Origin: Gammaproteobacteria bacterium
GTDB lineage: Bacteria; Pseudomonadota; Gammaproteobacteria; Steroidobacterales; Steroidobacteraceae
Assembly: GCA_028293725.1 (NCBI GenBank)
Contig: JAQGOE010000234.1
Location: 57,301-121,300 of the forward strand
Direction of reading: 5' to 3'
Length of the DNA stretch: 64,000 bases
Below are positions 44,676-52,923 of this stretch, in pieces. Under the pieces are notes generated by a model. It had not been told where the DNA came from. It saw only the letters and a program-made list of their open reading frames with translations, and did not search any database. Both the position numbers and the translations under genes were made by a program. The first letter of the stretch is position 1; each line of letters starts with the position of its first letter.

Positions 44676-45533
44676 TCCACTGCCGATTGCGTTACACGAG
44701 GACGTCGCTCTCTTTCGCGAGGCTCTGCGCTTTACGGCGGCGGAGACCGGGTTCATTTCAAGGCTTATCGAGAAAGACTATTTCTGCACGCTCGTCCTGC
44801 AGCACCTCCGTGAGAGCGACGCAGCTCTCGTTTTCAAGGGTGGAACCTGCCTGGCGAAGGTTCATGCGGGGTTTTATCGGTTGAGTGAAGATCTCGACTT
44901 CTCGATTTCGATGTCGACCGAGTCCGCACGCTCGACTCGGAGCCGGGCTGCAGACGCCTTCAAAGCTGCGATTGGAGCAATACCAGCAAGGACGCATCCG
45001 TTCACAATAGTTGAACCGGTTTCCGGAGCGAATGGCTCCACGCAATATGCCGCAACTGTTGGGTATGATTCACTGCTCGCCGCAAATCGCGAGACGATCA
45101 AGGTCGAGGTCGGATTGCGGGAGCCTCTTCTCACTCCGACAGAGACCGCGGACGCGCGGACGCTGCGGTTCGCGGCGGGGAGATGATCCAGCTGGTTCGG
45201 CTGCTCTGTATGTCGCATAACGAGGCAATGGCGGAGAAGTTTCGAGCTGCGTTGACACGACGAGACGTCGCCATTCGAGACTTCTATGACATTGACCACG
45301 CAACTCGGAATCTTGGCGTGGATCCACTGCAGTCGGACCTTCTTGGATTGATCAGAGCGAAGGTCGCTATCCCAGACAACGGGCCCCTAGACGTTTCCGA
45401 TTCACGCTTCCTGGCACTGCGTCAGCAGCTTGATGCCCAACTGAAACCGGTATTGCGGCATCAGGACTTCAGCCGATTCGAACTTGATCGTGCATTCGAT
45501 GTCGTTCGTGCGGTGGCTCAACTTATGGCCTGA
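44662..45533 (+). pseudogene. abiEii: AbiEii-type nucleotidyltransferase toxin, split by a frameshift
   Basis: Two frames together encode one AbiEii toxin of about 290 residues. The first (44662-45186, 174 residues) holds the catalytic signature FKGGTCLAKVHAGFYRLSEDLDFS (GG-T with D-L-D). The second (45183-45533, 116 residues) continues with EAMAEKFRAALTRRDVAIRDFYDIDHA, the conserved C-terminal part. They meet at a GGGG run (45177-45180). One extra G would give a continuous frame through ...FAAGEMIQLVRL. The start ATG of the second part overlaps the stop of the first (ATGA). It may be an inactivating mutation, a sequencing error, or two separately translated halves. Confidence 0.8.
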
Positions 45534-45699
45534 AGGCGCAATCGCGGCGTCCAGGGGTGCGGCGGGGATGCCTACGCTTTTGACTGGCGAAATCATTCGC
45601 CAGATCCGCGCCGGCCCGGGTTTGAACTTCGAAAGGGTAGGCGAAAAATGCACCATGATTCACTGCGTATTTGGGCAGCCCAGCAGATGAAGCGTGGGG

Positions 45700-46278
45700 T
45701 TAGTCGCCTACCCTGATGACTATGGCGTCGACATCGGCAGCCTGAAGCTGCTTGCGGAGCTTATTGAGCTCCTCTAGCTTGGTGATAGGCCCGATACGCA
45801 CGCGATGCCAGACGTCGGTGTCGACCGCCACACGCTGCACTTTCGCGTCGATCCCTTCTTTCGAGAGTTGTTCGCGCACGCGATCGGCGTCTGATTCGTT
45901 GCGATATGAGCCGGCTTGCAGCACGTACACACCCGGGCGCTCGATTTTCGCGGTGGCCGGAAGGTCGCGTTTAACGTCCTTCTCCTTCTCGGGCACGACG
46001 ACTTCGAAGTTCGGCAGCATCTGGTAGAAGTCATACTTCGCGGCGGCCTGCCCGGTGCCCGCGGCCGCCTCCGTGTCCGTCGGCGCGACGCGATGCGGAT
46101 CGGGGTGAGGGACCTCGGCAGAGTCGTGAGCCGCCGACCGTTTGCCCCCCACATAGACAAATACGACGCTGGCCACCACTACTCCAGCCAAAGCACCGAA
46201 ACCGAACTCACGCAGTCGCCCGAAGTCCATCGCCCGGCGTTGGCTCGTCTTGTAGTCGCGATGCGTCTGTCTGGTCAT
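45700..46278 (-). CDS. SPOR-domain membrane protein (FtsN-like)
   Basis: This 192-residue protein has a short basic cytoplasmic N-terminus, one membrane segment (FGFGALAGVVVASVVFVYVGG), a linker, and a C-terminal SPOR domain (GVYVLQAGSYRNESDADRVREQLSKEGIDAKVQRVAVDTDVWHRVRIGPITKLEELNKLRKQLQAADVDAIVIRVG). SPOR domains bind denuded septal peptidoglycan. Its position 16 bases after argS on the same strand matches the FtsN-like gene of Pseudomonas and relatives. Confidence 0.88.
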   Translation of the reverse strand: MTRQTHRDYKTSQRRAMDFGRLREFGFGALAGVVVASVVFVYVGGKRSAAHDSAEVPHPDPHRVAPTDTEAAAGTGQAAAKYDFYQMLPNFEVVVPEKEKDVKRDLPATAKIERPGVYVLQAGSYRNESDADRVREQLSKEGIDAKVQRVAVDTDVWHRVRIGPITKLEELNKLRKQLQAADVDAIVIRVGD

Positions 46279-46294
46279 AAGTGACTGAAAGAGC

Positions 46295-48052
46295 TCACAT
46301 GCTCTCGGGCGCCGAGACGCCCAGCAATGTCAGGCCGTTGCGCAGAACCTGTTGCACACCGAGTACGAGCGCCAGCCGCGCGTTACGCAGTTTGGCATCC
46401 GTAACGATGAACTGCTCTGCGTTGTAGTACGTGTGCAGTGTATTCGCAAGGTCGCGCAGGTAATGAACCAGTGTATGGGGCGCCCGGTTCACCGCCGACT
46501 GCTCGAGAGCCTCCGGATACCGTGCCATCTCGTTGAGCACCGCCTGCTCATGGCTGCCGACGAGCAGACTGGCGTTCGCGAGTCCTTCCGCGCGGTCGAA
46601 GGTGAGCTCCCGAGCGGCGAGCTGCTTCATGACGCTCGCGACACGGGCATGGGCGTACTGGATGTAGTACACCGGGTTCTCGTTGCTACGTGACTTTGCG
46701 AGCTCGAGGTCGAAGTCGAGCGGCTGGTCATGGCTGCGCATGAGATAGAAGAAACGGCAGGCGTCGTTACCGACTTCCTCGCGAAGTTGCCGCAGGGTGA
46801 CGAACTGCGCTTCCCGCTTGCCCATTGCGATCTTTTCGCCGCCGCGAAACAGGCTCACGAATTGGATGAGGTTGACTTCGAGGCATTCGCCCGGCTCACC
46901 CATTGCAATGAGGCCCGCGCGCACTCGCGCTATGTAGCCGTGGTGGTCCGCGCCGAGCACATCAATGAGGCGTGAGAACCCCAACTCGCGTTTTTCGAGG
47001 TGATAAGCGATGTCCGACGCGAAGTAGGTCTTCTGTCCGTTTTCGCGCACGACCACGCGGTCCTTCTCGTCGCCGAATTCAGTGGCTCGGAACCAGGTGG
47101 CGCCCTCCTGCTTATAGAGTCGACCCTGGGTTTCCAATCGCGCGAGCGAGCGGTCGATCGCCCCGCTGTCGCTCAGCGCTCGCTCCGAATACCACCGATC
47201 GAACACGACGCCGAACTGCCCGAGGTCTTCACGGATATCGGCGAGCATCTCGGCTAGCGAGAGCTCCAACACTTCGCGAAACCCGTCCGCGCCAATCAAC
47301 TCGCGGGCACGGTCCATGAGGGCGTCGATATAGACTTCTTTATCTCCGATCGGCGCGTCGTCCGGGAGTTTCAACAACACCGCTCCGGCCGGATGTCGCA
47401 ACTTCTCACCGACCTTCGCATGTAGCTTCTGCGCCAACGGCCTTACGTAGTCGCCGCGATAGCCATTGGCGGGGAACGGCAACTCTTCACCACAGATCTC
47501 GAGATACCGCAGCCAGGTGCTTACCGCGAGAATGTCCATCTGACGCCCGGCGTCGTTGATGTAGTACTCGCGGGCCACGTTGAAACCAACCGCACTCAGG
47601 ATGTCCGACAGTGTGGCGCCGTAAGCCGCCTGCCGCCCATGTCCGACGTGGAGCGGACCGGTAGGGTTTGCGGAGACGAACTCAACCATGACCCGCTCGC
47701 CTCCGCCGAGGTTACTGCGTCCGTACTGCTCGCGCAGCTCATGGACCGACGCCAGCTCTCGGGCGTACGCGTCGTTCGTCAGAAAGAAATTGATGAAGCC
47801 GGCCCCGGCAATCTCGGTACGGGCTACGAGCGTGTTTGCTGGCAAGGCAGCCACGATCGCCTGCGCCAGCTCGCGCGGATTGCGCCGCGCGGCCTTGGCA
47901 AGGCGCATGGCAATGTTCGTGGCGAAGTCCCCATGCTGGGTGTCCTTCGTGCGGTCCACGACGACCATGCTCGCGGAGGGCGCTTCAGGGAGCAGGCCCG
48001 CGGGAAGATGGTTCAGGGCGGCCAGCACGAGCTGTTCGAGTTGCTGCTTCAA
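46295..48052 (-). CDS. argS: arginyl-tRNA synthetase
   Basis: This 585-residue class I synthetase charges tRNA-Arg. The HIGH-type motif appears as SANPTGPLHVGHGRQAAYG (about residue 128). The N-terminal Add1 domain and the C-terminal DALR anticodon-binding domain (ARVASVMKQL ... HTLVHYLRDLANTLHTYYNAEQFIV) are present. KMSK is replaced by a GEKIAMGKREAQFVTL region, as is common in ArgRS. It is the upstream partner of the SPOR gene. Confidence 0.97.
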   Translation of the reverse strand: MKQQLEQLVLAALNHLPAGLLPEAPSASMVVVDRTKDTQHGDFATNIAMRLAKAARRNPRELAQAIVAALPANTLVARTEIAGAGFINFFLTNDAYARELASVHELREQYGRSNLGGGERVMVEFVSANPTGPLHVGHGRQAAYGATLSDILSAVGFNVAREYYINDAGRQMDILAVSTWLRYLEICGEELPFPANGYRGDYVRPLAQKLHAKVGEKLRHPAGAVLLKLPDDAPIGDKEVYIDALMDRARELIGADGFREVLELSLAEMLADIREDLGQFGVVFDRWYSERALSDSGAIDRSLARLETQGRLYKQEGATWFRATEFGDEKDRVVVRENGQKTYFASDIAYHLEKRELGFSRLIDVLGADHHGYIARVRAGLIAMGEPGECLEVNLIQFVSLFRGGEKIAMGKREAQFVTLRQLREEVGNDACRFFYLMRSHDQPLDFDLELAKSRSNENPVYYIQYAHARVASVMKQLAARELTFDRAEGLANASLLVGSHEQAVLNEMARYPEALEQSAVNRAPHTLVHYLRDLANTLHTYYNAEQFIVTDAKLRNARLALVLGVQQVLRNGLTLLGVSAPESM

Positions 48053-48102
48053 GGGGTTGGATCCGACGATGGAAGGCGGCGGAGTTTACCCGAACCGGCT
48101 GC

Positions 48103-48222
48103 CCCCGACTTGGCGGCGCCAATTCGCCCTTGCGGATCGCTGCCCACGGCCGCCTGAGACGCGATTTAGACGCCCCGACTTGGCGGCGTTAATTCGTCCC
48201 CGCGGATCACTGCTCGCGGCCC
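48103..48222. repeat. two imperfect 50-base direct repeats, 70 bases apart
   Basis: Copies at 48103-48152 and 48173-48222 both read ccccgacttggcggcg, then aattcg, then gcggatc, ending cggcc or gcggcc, with scattered substitutions. They lie in the 188-base gap between the argS start and the end of the importer ATPase gene. They could be a duplicated leader segment of argS. I cannot tie them to a known element. Confidence 0.5.
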
Positions 48223-48240
48223 CGCCGAGAGGGGCTTTGC

Positions 48241-49041
48241 CTACGCCGCTCCCGCCGCCATGCCAGCTGCCGGAACGGTCTCGTCAGGCTTCACCGCCGC
48301 CTGCTGCTGCGCTCGGTTCTTCGCCCGTCGCAGCGGAATGTCGTACGTCACCTTCGCCCCATACGCTTCAGGGGCTTGCGGATCCTGCCGCACCTTGTCG
48401 AACACCAGCAGCCGCGTCCCCAGTTCGAACCCTTCCTTGAGGTCGTGCGTGACCATGAAAATAGTCATGGCATTCGCCGACCAGAGGTCGAGGATCAGCT
48501 TGTGCATATCCGCGGTGATTCCGGGGTCGAGCGCCCCGAACGGCTCATCCAGGAGCAGGATGCGAGGCTCGCAGATCACCGACTGGGCGATTGAGAGTCG
48601 CTGCTGCATGCCGCCGGACAGCTGCGCGGGGTATTTGTCGCGCGCTCCCGTGAGCCCCACCTTCTCCAGGATGCCCTCGGCCCGAACGATGGCCTCCCGC
48701 CGCCGCGCCCCGAAGAGCCGGCCGAGCAGCCGCGATCGCCGCAGCTCCAGTCCCAGGATCAGATTTGCCAGCACCGTCAGGTGCGGAAACAGCGAGTAGC
48801 GCTGAAACACGATGCCTCGATCCGGTCCCGGCTCGGGCGGCACCGGGCTGCCGTCGATCAGAAGCTTGCCGCGCGTGGGCTGCTCCATCCCCAACAGTAT
48901 GCGCAGGAAGGTTGTTTTCCCGCAGCCGGACGCGCCGACAATCGTGACAAACTCGTGGTCACCGAAGTCGAGGTTGATGTTTTCCAGCACGACCGTATCG
49001 CCGTACCGTTTCCAAAGGCCTTTGACGGTAACCCGCGCCAT
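48241..49041 (-). CDS. guanidine/urea-locus ABC importer, ATP-binding protein
   Basis: This 266-residue ATPase of the nitrate/taurine/sulfonate importer type has Walker A GASGCGKTT, Q-loop VFQRYSLFPHL, signature LSGGM and Walker B ILLLDEPFGALDPG, then VTHDLKEGFELG. A C-terminal Ala-rich tail (AAVKPDETVPAAGMAAGAA) is added. It is the last of three minus-strand importer genes controlled by the guanidine-I riboswitch, so guanidine or a guanidino compound is the likely substrate. Confidence 0.9.
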   Translation of the reverse strand: MARVTVKGLWKRYGDTVVLENINLDFGDHEFVTIVGASGCGKTTFLRILLGMEQPTRGKLLIDGSPVPPEPGPDRGIVFQRYSLFPHLTVLANLILGLELRRSRLLGRLFGARRREAIVRAEGILEKVGLTGARDKYPAQLSGGMQQRLSIAQSVICEPRILLLDEPFGALDPGITADMHKLILDLWSANAMTIFMVTHDLKEGFELGTRLLVFDKVRQDPQAPEAYGAKVTYDIPLRRAKNRAQQQAAVKPDETVPAAGMAAGAA

Positions 49042-49044
49042 ATT

Positions 49045-49860
49045 TCAGCGACTCATCTCGGTCCACGGGAACGCCCGTGAGCGCAATATCTTCAGCGCCC
49101 AATCCATCAAAAACGCCAGCAGCGTGATCCAGACGACGTACGGCAGAATGACATCCATCGCCAGGTAACGGCGCACCAGAAAAATCCGGTAGCCGAGGCC
49201 CTCTTCCGACGCAATGGCCTCCGCGGCAATGAGAAACAGCCACGCCGATCCCATCGACAGGCGCAGCGAGTCGATGAGTCGAGGCCACATCTGCGGGAGA
49301 ATGACCCGAATAACGAGTTGCCAGGACGAGGCGCCGAGCGTTTGCGCCTTGATGAGTTGCTCAGTCGGCAGTTCGCCCGCGCGCAACGCCAGATCTCGAA
49401 CGATGCAAGGCGCGAGGCCAATGGTGATCAGCGTAATTTTTGCCACCTCGCCCAGTCCCAACAGAATGAACAGGATGGGCAGCACCGCCAGAGGTGGAAT
49501 CATCGCCACCGCTCCAACGAACGGCGCCAGGGCCGCTCTCACAACCGGGACGGCGCCGATCGCGAGACCCATGACGAGTCCGATCGTCGCAGACAGTACG
49601 AGGGCGATGAGGATCCGCTTCAGACTGGCGACGGTATCGACCCAAAACAACACCTCCCCGCTGCGGACGTCTTCCTCGAACGCGTAGCTGTGCATGGTCG
49701 ACGCGATCGTGGCGGGAGTTGGCAGCAATTTGTCGTCGGGATTCGCCGCCGTACGAATGTGCGAGCCCACGAGATAAATGCAGAGGAGCGCAATGAATGG
49801 CACCACCCCGAGCAGCCAGCCAGCCCCTCGGCCCGGATGCCGATTCACTAGTCTCGGCAT
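49045..49860 (-). CDS. guanidine/urea-locus ABC importer, permease
   Basis: This 271-residue inner-membrane subunit has about six membrane segments (LLGVVPFIALLCIYLVGSHI, ILIALVLSATIGLVMGLAIGAV, AALAPFVGAVAMIPPLAVLPILFILLGLGEVAKI and more). The EAA-type loop is near GASSWQLVIRVILPQMWPRLIDSLRLSMGSAWLFLIAAEAIASEEGLGYRI, where it contacts the ATPase. It belongs to the SsuC/TauC family. It lies three bases from the ATPase gene and 77 bases after the binding-protein gene. Confidence 0.9.
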   Translation of the reverse strand: MPRLVNRHPGRGAGWLLGVVPFIALLCIYLVGSHIRTAANPDDKLLPTPATIASTMHSYAFEEDVRSGEVLFWVDTVASLKRILIALVLSATIGLVMGLAIGAVPVVRAALAPFVGAVAMIPPLAVLPILFILLGLGEVAKITLITIGLAPCIVRDLALRAGELPTEQLIKAQTLGASSWQLVIRVILPQMWPRLIDSLRLSMGSAWLFLIAAEAIASEEGLGYRIFLVRRYLAMDVILPYVVWITLLAFLMDWALKILRSRAFPWTEMSR

Positions 49861-49937
49861 GCGTCTCTTCCGGCAGGGATGCCGAGTTGAAGCGGTCGCA
49901 GTAGGCGAGCATTACTCACACAGGCTCCTGGCAGCGC

Positions 49938-51035
49938 CTAAAGTTTGCCGTCTGCGGCAAGCTGCATGTAGGTGGGATCGAAGTGCAGTTTGAGATTCTT
50001 GGGATTGCCCAGCGTTTTCCCGCCGGGAAACTCCATCCCGACCACGTCCGGTGAGCGTGCGCCCTGGCCGAGCAGGCCGTGATTGAAGGAGAAGGTGCGT
50101 ACCAGGTCCATGGTCTTCAGCAGGTTCGGGCTGGAGGTGAACGCCACGGCATCCGCCGGCATGTTGAAAATTTTGGTCGTGGCCAGCTGACTGTTGAAGC
50201 CAACCACAGTCGTTCCCGACGCCTTCGCCATGGCCGCTAGGGCCGCGGGCGTGCGCGGATCCTTGCCAAATACCACGGTCATGGTTTCGTACCAGGCGCC
50301 GATGAGCGCCTTGCCGAAATTCGGATTGGCTTTCAGTGTCGCCGAGTTCGCCACCATCAGATCCATGATCTCGCCGGGAATTTTGGTGGAATCGAATACT
50401 TCCGTGGTGTTCGGCGTCGACACGATCTGCGCGAGCTGGGGTTTCCAGGCGACGGTCGCGGTCGTTCCCGGTGCGGCGAAGGCGCCGACGATGTCGGCAT
50501 CCGAGGTGTTGATGACCTTGATGTCGCGCTCTCGCAGCCCGACTGTTTCGAGTCCCCGCACCAGCAGGTAATGCGATACCGAGAGCTGCACGAGATTGAT
50601 CGACTGTCCCTTGATGTCGGCGAGCGTCTTTCCCTTGCCCTTCAGGACGATGCCATCGTTGCCATTGGAGAAGTCACCGACAATGAGCGCGGTGGAGTCC
50701 ACGCCACCCGCCGCGGGGATCGTCAGCGCATCCATGTTTGTCATGGTGCAGGCGTCGAAGCCCCCTGCTGTGTACTGATTGATCGACTCGACGTAATCGT
50801 TGATTTGCGTGAGTTGGATGGTGATGCCGTATTTGTCGGCCCACTTCTTGAGAATGCCGCTCTGGTTCGCGTAATCCCACGGCATCCAGCCGACGTAGAT
50901 GGTCCAGGCAACCTTGAAGTTCTTCTTTTCGGCCGCGCCGGCCTTGTTGGCCAGTGTGGTCTGAGCGAGGAGGGCGGCGGCGCAGACGATCAGAGTGGTG
51001 AGCGTTCTGGCGAGCTTGGCTAACGTTACGGGCAT
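49938..51035 (-). CDS. guanidine/urea-locus ABC importer, periplasmic binding protein
   Basis: This 365-residue protein has a signal peptide (TLTTLIVCAAALLAQTTLANKAGA). The mature sequence matches the binding protein of urea-carboxylase loci (TIGR03427 type): FKVAWTIYVGWMPWDYANQSGILKKWADKYGI, AGGFDACTMTNMDALTIPAAGGVDSTALIVGDFSNGNDGIV, FSFNHGLLG. Annotated widely as urea-binding, this family is linked by riboswitch context to guanidine. AGGA precedes the ATG at 51035. It is the first gene after the riboswitch. Confidence 0.9.
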   Translation of the reverse strand: MPVTLAKLARTLTTLIVCAAALLAQTTLANKAGAAEKKNFKVAWTIYVGWMPWDYANQSGILKKWADKYGITIQLTQINDYVESINQYTAGGFDACTMTNMDALTIPAAGGVDSTALIVGDFSNGNDGIVLKGKGKTLADIKGQSINLVQLSVSHYLLVRGLETVGLRERDIKVINTSDADIVGAFAAPGTTATVAWKPQLAQIVSTPNTTEVFDSTKIPGEIMDLMVANSATLKANPNFGKALIGAWYETMTVVFGKDPRTPAALAAMAKASGTTVVGFNSQLATTKIFNMPADAVAFTSSPNLLKTMDLVRTFSFNHGLLGQGARSPDVVGMEFPGGKTLGNPKNLKLHFDPTYMQLAADGKL

Positions 51036-51129
51036 TTCGTTTTCCTGGGTGCTGTCGTCGGGTCCGATTCAACAGGCCCGCCCAGACGCACCCGACGGGG
51101 ATCGGATGCGCGCGGGCGCGCCTTTACGA

Positions 51130-51237
51130 TCTCCCGGGCTTTTGTCCCGCCGTGTATCCCATGTCCGCTGACACGGGACTGCCTCTCTCGGACCAGACAC
51201 TCACGCGAGCAGCGCGCCGCGCGAGCCGGAACCCTAG
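51130..51237 (-). ncRNA. guanidine-I riboswitch (ykkC) upstream of the importer operon
   Basis: On the minus strand all the conserved blocks of the guanidine-I aptamer occur in order. They are CTAGGGTTCCG (51237-51227), CTGGTCCGAGAG (51196-51185), ACACGG (51155-51150) and AAAAGCCCGGGAGA (51143-51130). These are diagnostic for the class that binds free guanidinium and turns genes on. The importer start is 95 bases downstream. A CGTCGGGT...ACCCGACG hairpin in that leader could serve in the expression platform. Direct reading of the motif blocks makes this call strong; I did not run a covariance model. Confidence 0.95.
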
Positions 51238-51245
51238 ATGCACTT

Positions 51246-51262
51246 TGCACTAACGGGATGCA
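51246..51262 (+). promoter_or_regulatory. possible NtrC-type binding site
   Basis: TGCACTAACGGGATGCA is a 17-base imperfect palindrome that agrees with the NtrC site TGCACCA-N3-TGGTGCA at most arm positions. An extra TGCAC half-site is at 51239-51243. It lies about 170 bases upstream of the expected plus-strand start near 51418, a usual enhancer distance. It also overlaps the -12 of the minus-strand promoter, which complicates the model. Confidence 0.35.
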
Positions 51263-51275
51263 AGGCGTATGCCGC
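51258..51275 (-). promoter_or_regulatory. candidate sigma54 (-24/-12) promoter for the importer operon
   Basis: On the minus strand CGGCATACGCCTTGCA has GG (51273-51272), exactly 10 bases, then GC (51261-51260), with TTGCA at -12 as in the sigma54 consensus. Transcription would begin near 51248, about 11 bases before the riboswitch aptamer starts. The tight fit to the aptamer edge supports the call. Confidence 0.6.
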
Positions 51276-51390
51276 TGCCGGATACGCCCTAAGTACCGGT
51301 TTTGTGCCCGTCGCCGCCCCGTTTTGAGGCGCCCGCCGCGAATCGCGCCCTGTTCTGGAGCGTTTCGGGGGCTAACTCTGTGTAATTGGC
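51276..51390. other. central part of the divergent guanidine-locus regulatory region
   Basis: About 115 bases between the two proposed sigma54 promoters. I find no second riboswitch aptamer and no gene. It is GC-rich (cgccgccccg, gcgcccgccgcg) with no clear NtrC-like palindrome. It may hold other enhancer sites I cannot recognise. Confidence 0.4.
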
Positions 51391-51409
51391 TTGGTATACG
51401 CTTTGCACC
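51391..51409 (+). promoter_or_regulatory. candidate sigma54 (-24/-12) promoter for the carboxylase operon
   Basis: TTGGTATACGCTTTGCACC has GG (51393-51394), exactly 10 bases, then GC (51405-51406), with TTGCA around -12. The start would be near 51418, giving a leader of about 40 bases before the ATG at 51458. That is too short for a guanidine aptamer. Confidence 0.6.
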
Positions 51410-51457
51410 GACAGGTTCGACCGATGGGGAGTACGCGATGACGATTGTGAGACCCGA

Positions 51458-52174
51458 ATGACGGGTGCGCCGCTTTGGGAAGAACATCTGCGCGACGGAA
51501 GTCACTGGTCCGGAGTGCTTCGACGCGGGACCACGCTGCGACTGACAGACGTGGATGGCGGAGCGAACGTCGCTGCGCTGTTCTACAACTACGAGGATCG
51601 TCTCGAGCGATATAACATGGCCGACACGCTCAAGGCGCAACACACCGCGTATCTCACGAAAGGGTATGTCTGCTACTCCGACATGGGGCGCATCCTTTGC
51701 TCCATTACCGAGGACACCAGCGGCTGGCACGACACGCTGGCCGGGGTTTCGAATGCCGCGATGGTCGCGGACAAGTACGGCCGGACGCGCTTCCAGGAAC
51801 AGCGCAACGACTTCTACAAGAACGGTTATGACGGGCTGCTCGGCGAACTGGGAAAATACGGCCTCGGCAAACGCGACATCGTCGAGAACGTTAATTTCTT
51901 CAGCAAAGTGACCGTAGGTGAAGACGGTAAAATGCATTTCCAGCCGGGCGCTTCCAAGCCCGGTAGTTATGTCGATCTGCGGTTCGAGATGCATTCCCTC
52001 GTCGCATTCTCCACCTGTCAGCATCCCCTGGATCCCGAGCTCGCCTATCGCCCGCGATATGTACGGCTTGCCGCCTTCGCCAGCGCTCCGGTGTCAAAAG
52101 AAGATCCCTGCCGCATGCGCTGCCCGGAAAATGAGCGCGGCTTCCGCAACACAGAGATGTTGTACCCATCATGA
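51458..52174 (+). CDS. carboxyguanidine deiminase subunit (urea-carboxylase-associated protein)
   Basis: This 238-residue member of the DUF1989/urea-carboxylase-associated family starts at ATG 51458 ([44 protein letters not shown]). Conserved features include [46 protein letters not shown] and a late STCQHPLDP. The paired proteins UAAP1/UAAP2 have been shown in related bacteria to form carboxyguanidine deiminase (CgdA/CgdB), converting carboxyguanidine to allophanate. I cannot assign which of the two this is. Its stop overlaps the partner gene (ATGA). Confidence 0.88.
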   Translation: MTGAPLWEEHLRDGSHWSGVLRRGTTLRLTDVDGGANVAALFYNYEDRLERYNMADTLKAQHTAYLTKGYVCYSDMGRILCSITEDTSGWHDTLAGVSNAAMVADKYGRTRFQEQRNDFYKNGYDGLLGELGKYGLGKRDIVENVNFFSKVTVGEDGKMHFQPGASKPGSYVDLRFEMHSLVAFSTCQHPLDPELAYRPRYVRLAAFASAPVSKEDPCRMRCPENERGFRNTEMLYPS

Positions 52175-52836
52175 CGGCGAAGATGGTGGAAAGTACGCTC
52201 GATCCCGCGGTTGCCGTGTTGAATGAGGTCGTACCCGCGGGTGAGCCGTGGATGGGTACCGTCCGCAAGGGCGAGGTTTTCCGCATTCTGGACCTCGAAG
52301 GCAACCAGGCGGTCGATACCCTGTTCTATAACGCCGCCGATTCCGAAGAGCGCTACAGCGCTTCAAACACCATGCGCGCGCAGGCGAATCTGTACTTGAC
52401 GAGCGGCACCCGCTTGATGTCGAACCGCGGCAACGTGATGCTCGACATAGTTGCCGACACCTGCGGCCGGCACGACACGCTCGGAGGTGCCTGCTCGGCT
52501 GAAAGTAACACCGTGCGTTACGCGATCGAGAAGCGTCACATGCATAGCTGCCGGGATAACTTCCTGACGGCGCTGGCGCGCTCGGATTTCGCCATCACCA
52601 AACGGGATCTTCCGAGCAACATCAATTTCTTCATGAATGTGCCGGTCACGCCGGCCGGACAGCTCACCTTCGCGGATGGTATTTCGGCGCCCGGGCGCTA
52701 CGTCGAAATGCGCGCTGCGATGGACGTTGTGGTGCTCATTTCGAATTGCCCACAGCTCAATAACCCTTGCAACGCTTATAACCCGACGCCCATTCGTCTC
52801 ATGGTTTGGAACCCGGCCAGGGGCCAGACCTCCTAG
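52171..52836 (+). CDS. carboxyguanidine deiminase partner subunit (urea-carboxylase-associated protein)
   Basis: This 221-residue protein is homologous to the preceding one: [80 protein letters not shown] and a C-terminal [19 protein letters not shown]. The GRHDT and paired Cys features are typical of the family and likely at the active site or metal site. It forms the heteromeric deiminase with the upstream product. It lies 87 bases before the carboxylase gene on the same strand. Confidence 0.88.
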   Translation: MTAKMVESTLDPAVAVLNEVVPAGEPWMGTVRKGEVFRILDLEGNQAVDTLFYNAADSEERYSASNTMRAQANLYLTSGTRLMSNRGNVMLDIVADTCGRHDTLGGACSAESNTVRYAIEKRHMHSCRDNFLTALARSDFAITKRDLPSNINFFMNVPVTPAGQLTFADGISAPGRYVEMRAAMDVVVLISNCPQLNNPCNAYNPTPIRLMVWNPARGQTS

Positions 52837-52923
52837 CAGGCATTCCCGGCTGCGGGACGACCCGCAGATCCTCTCCCAACAAGGCCGGGACGACCCGGCG
52901 CAACCGGCTCAAGAGGATCGCGG

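Noticed and set aside
45534..45699. Short frame after the AbiE toxin (MPTLLTGEIIRQIRAGPG...)
   Set aside because: No binding site, no family similarity and no operon logic; most likely chance.
51276..51457. Second guanidine aptamer for the carboxylase arm
   Set aside because: None of the conserved blocks (GGGTTCCG, CTGGTCCGAGAG, CCCGGGAGA) occur on the plus strand here.
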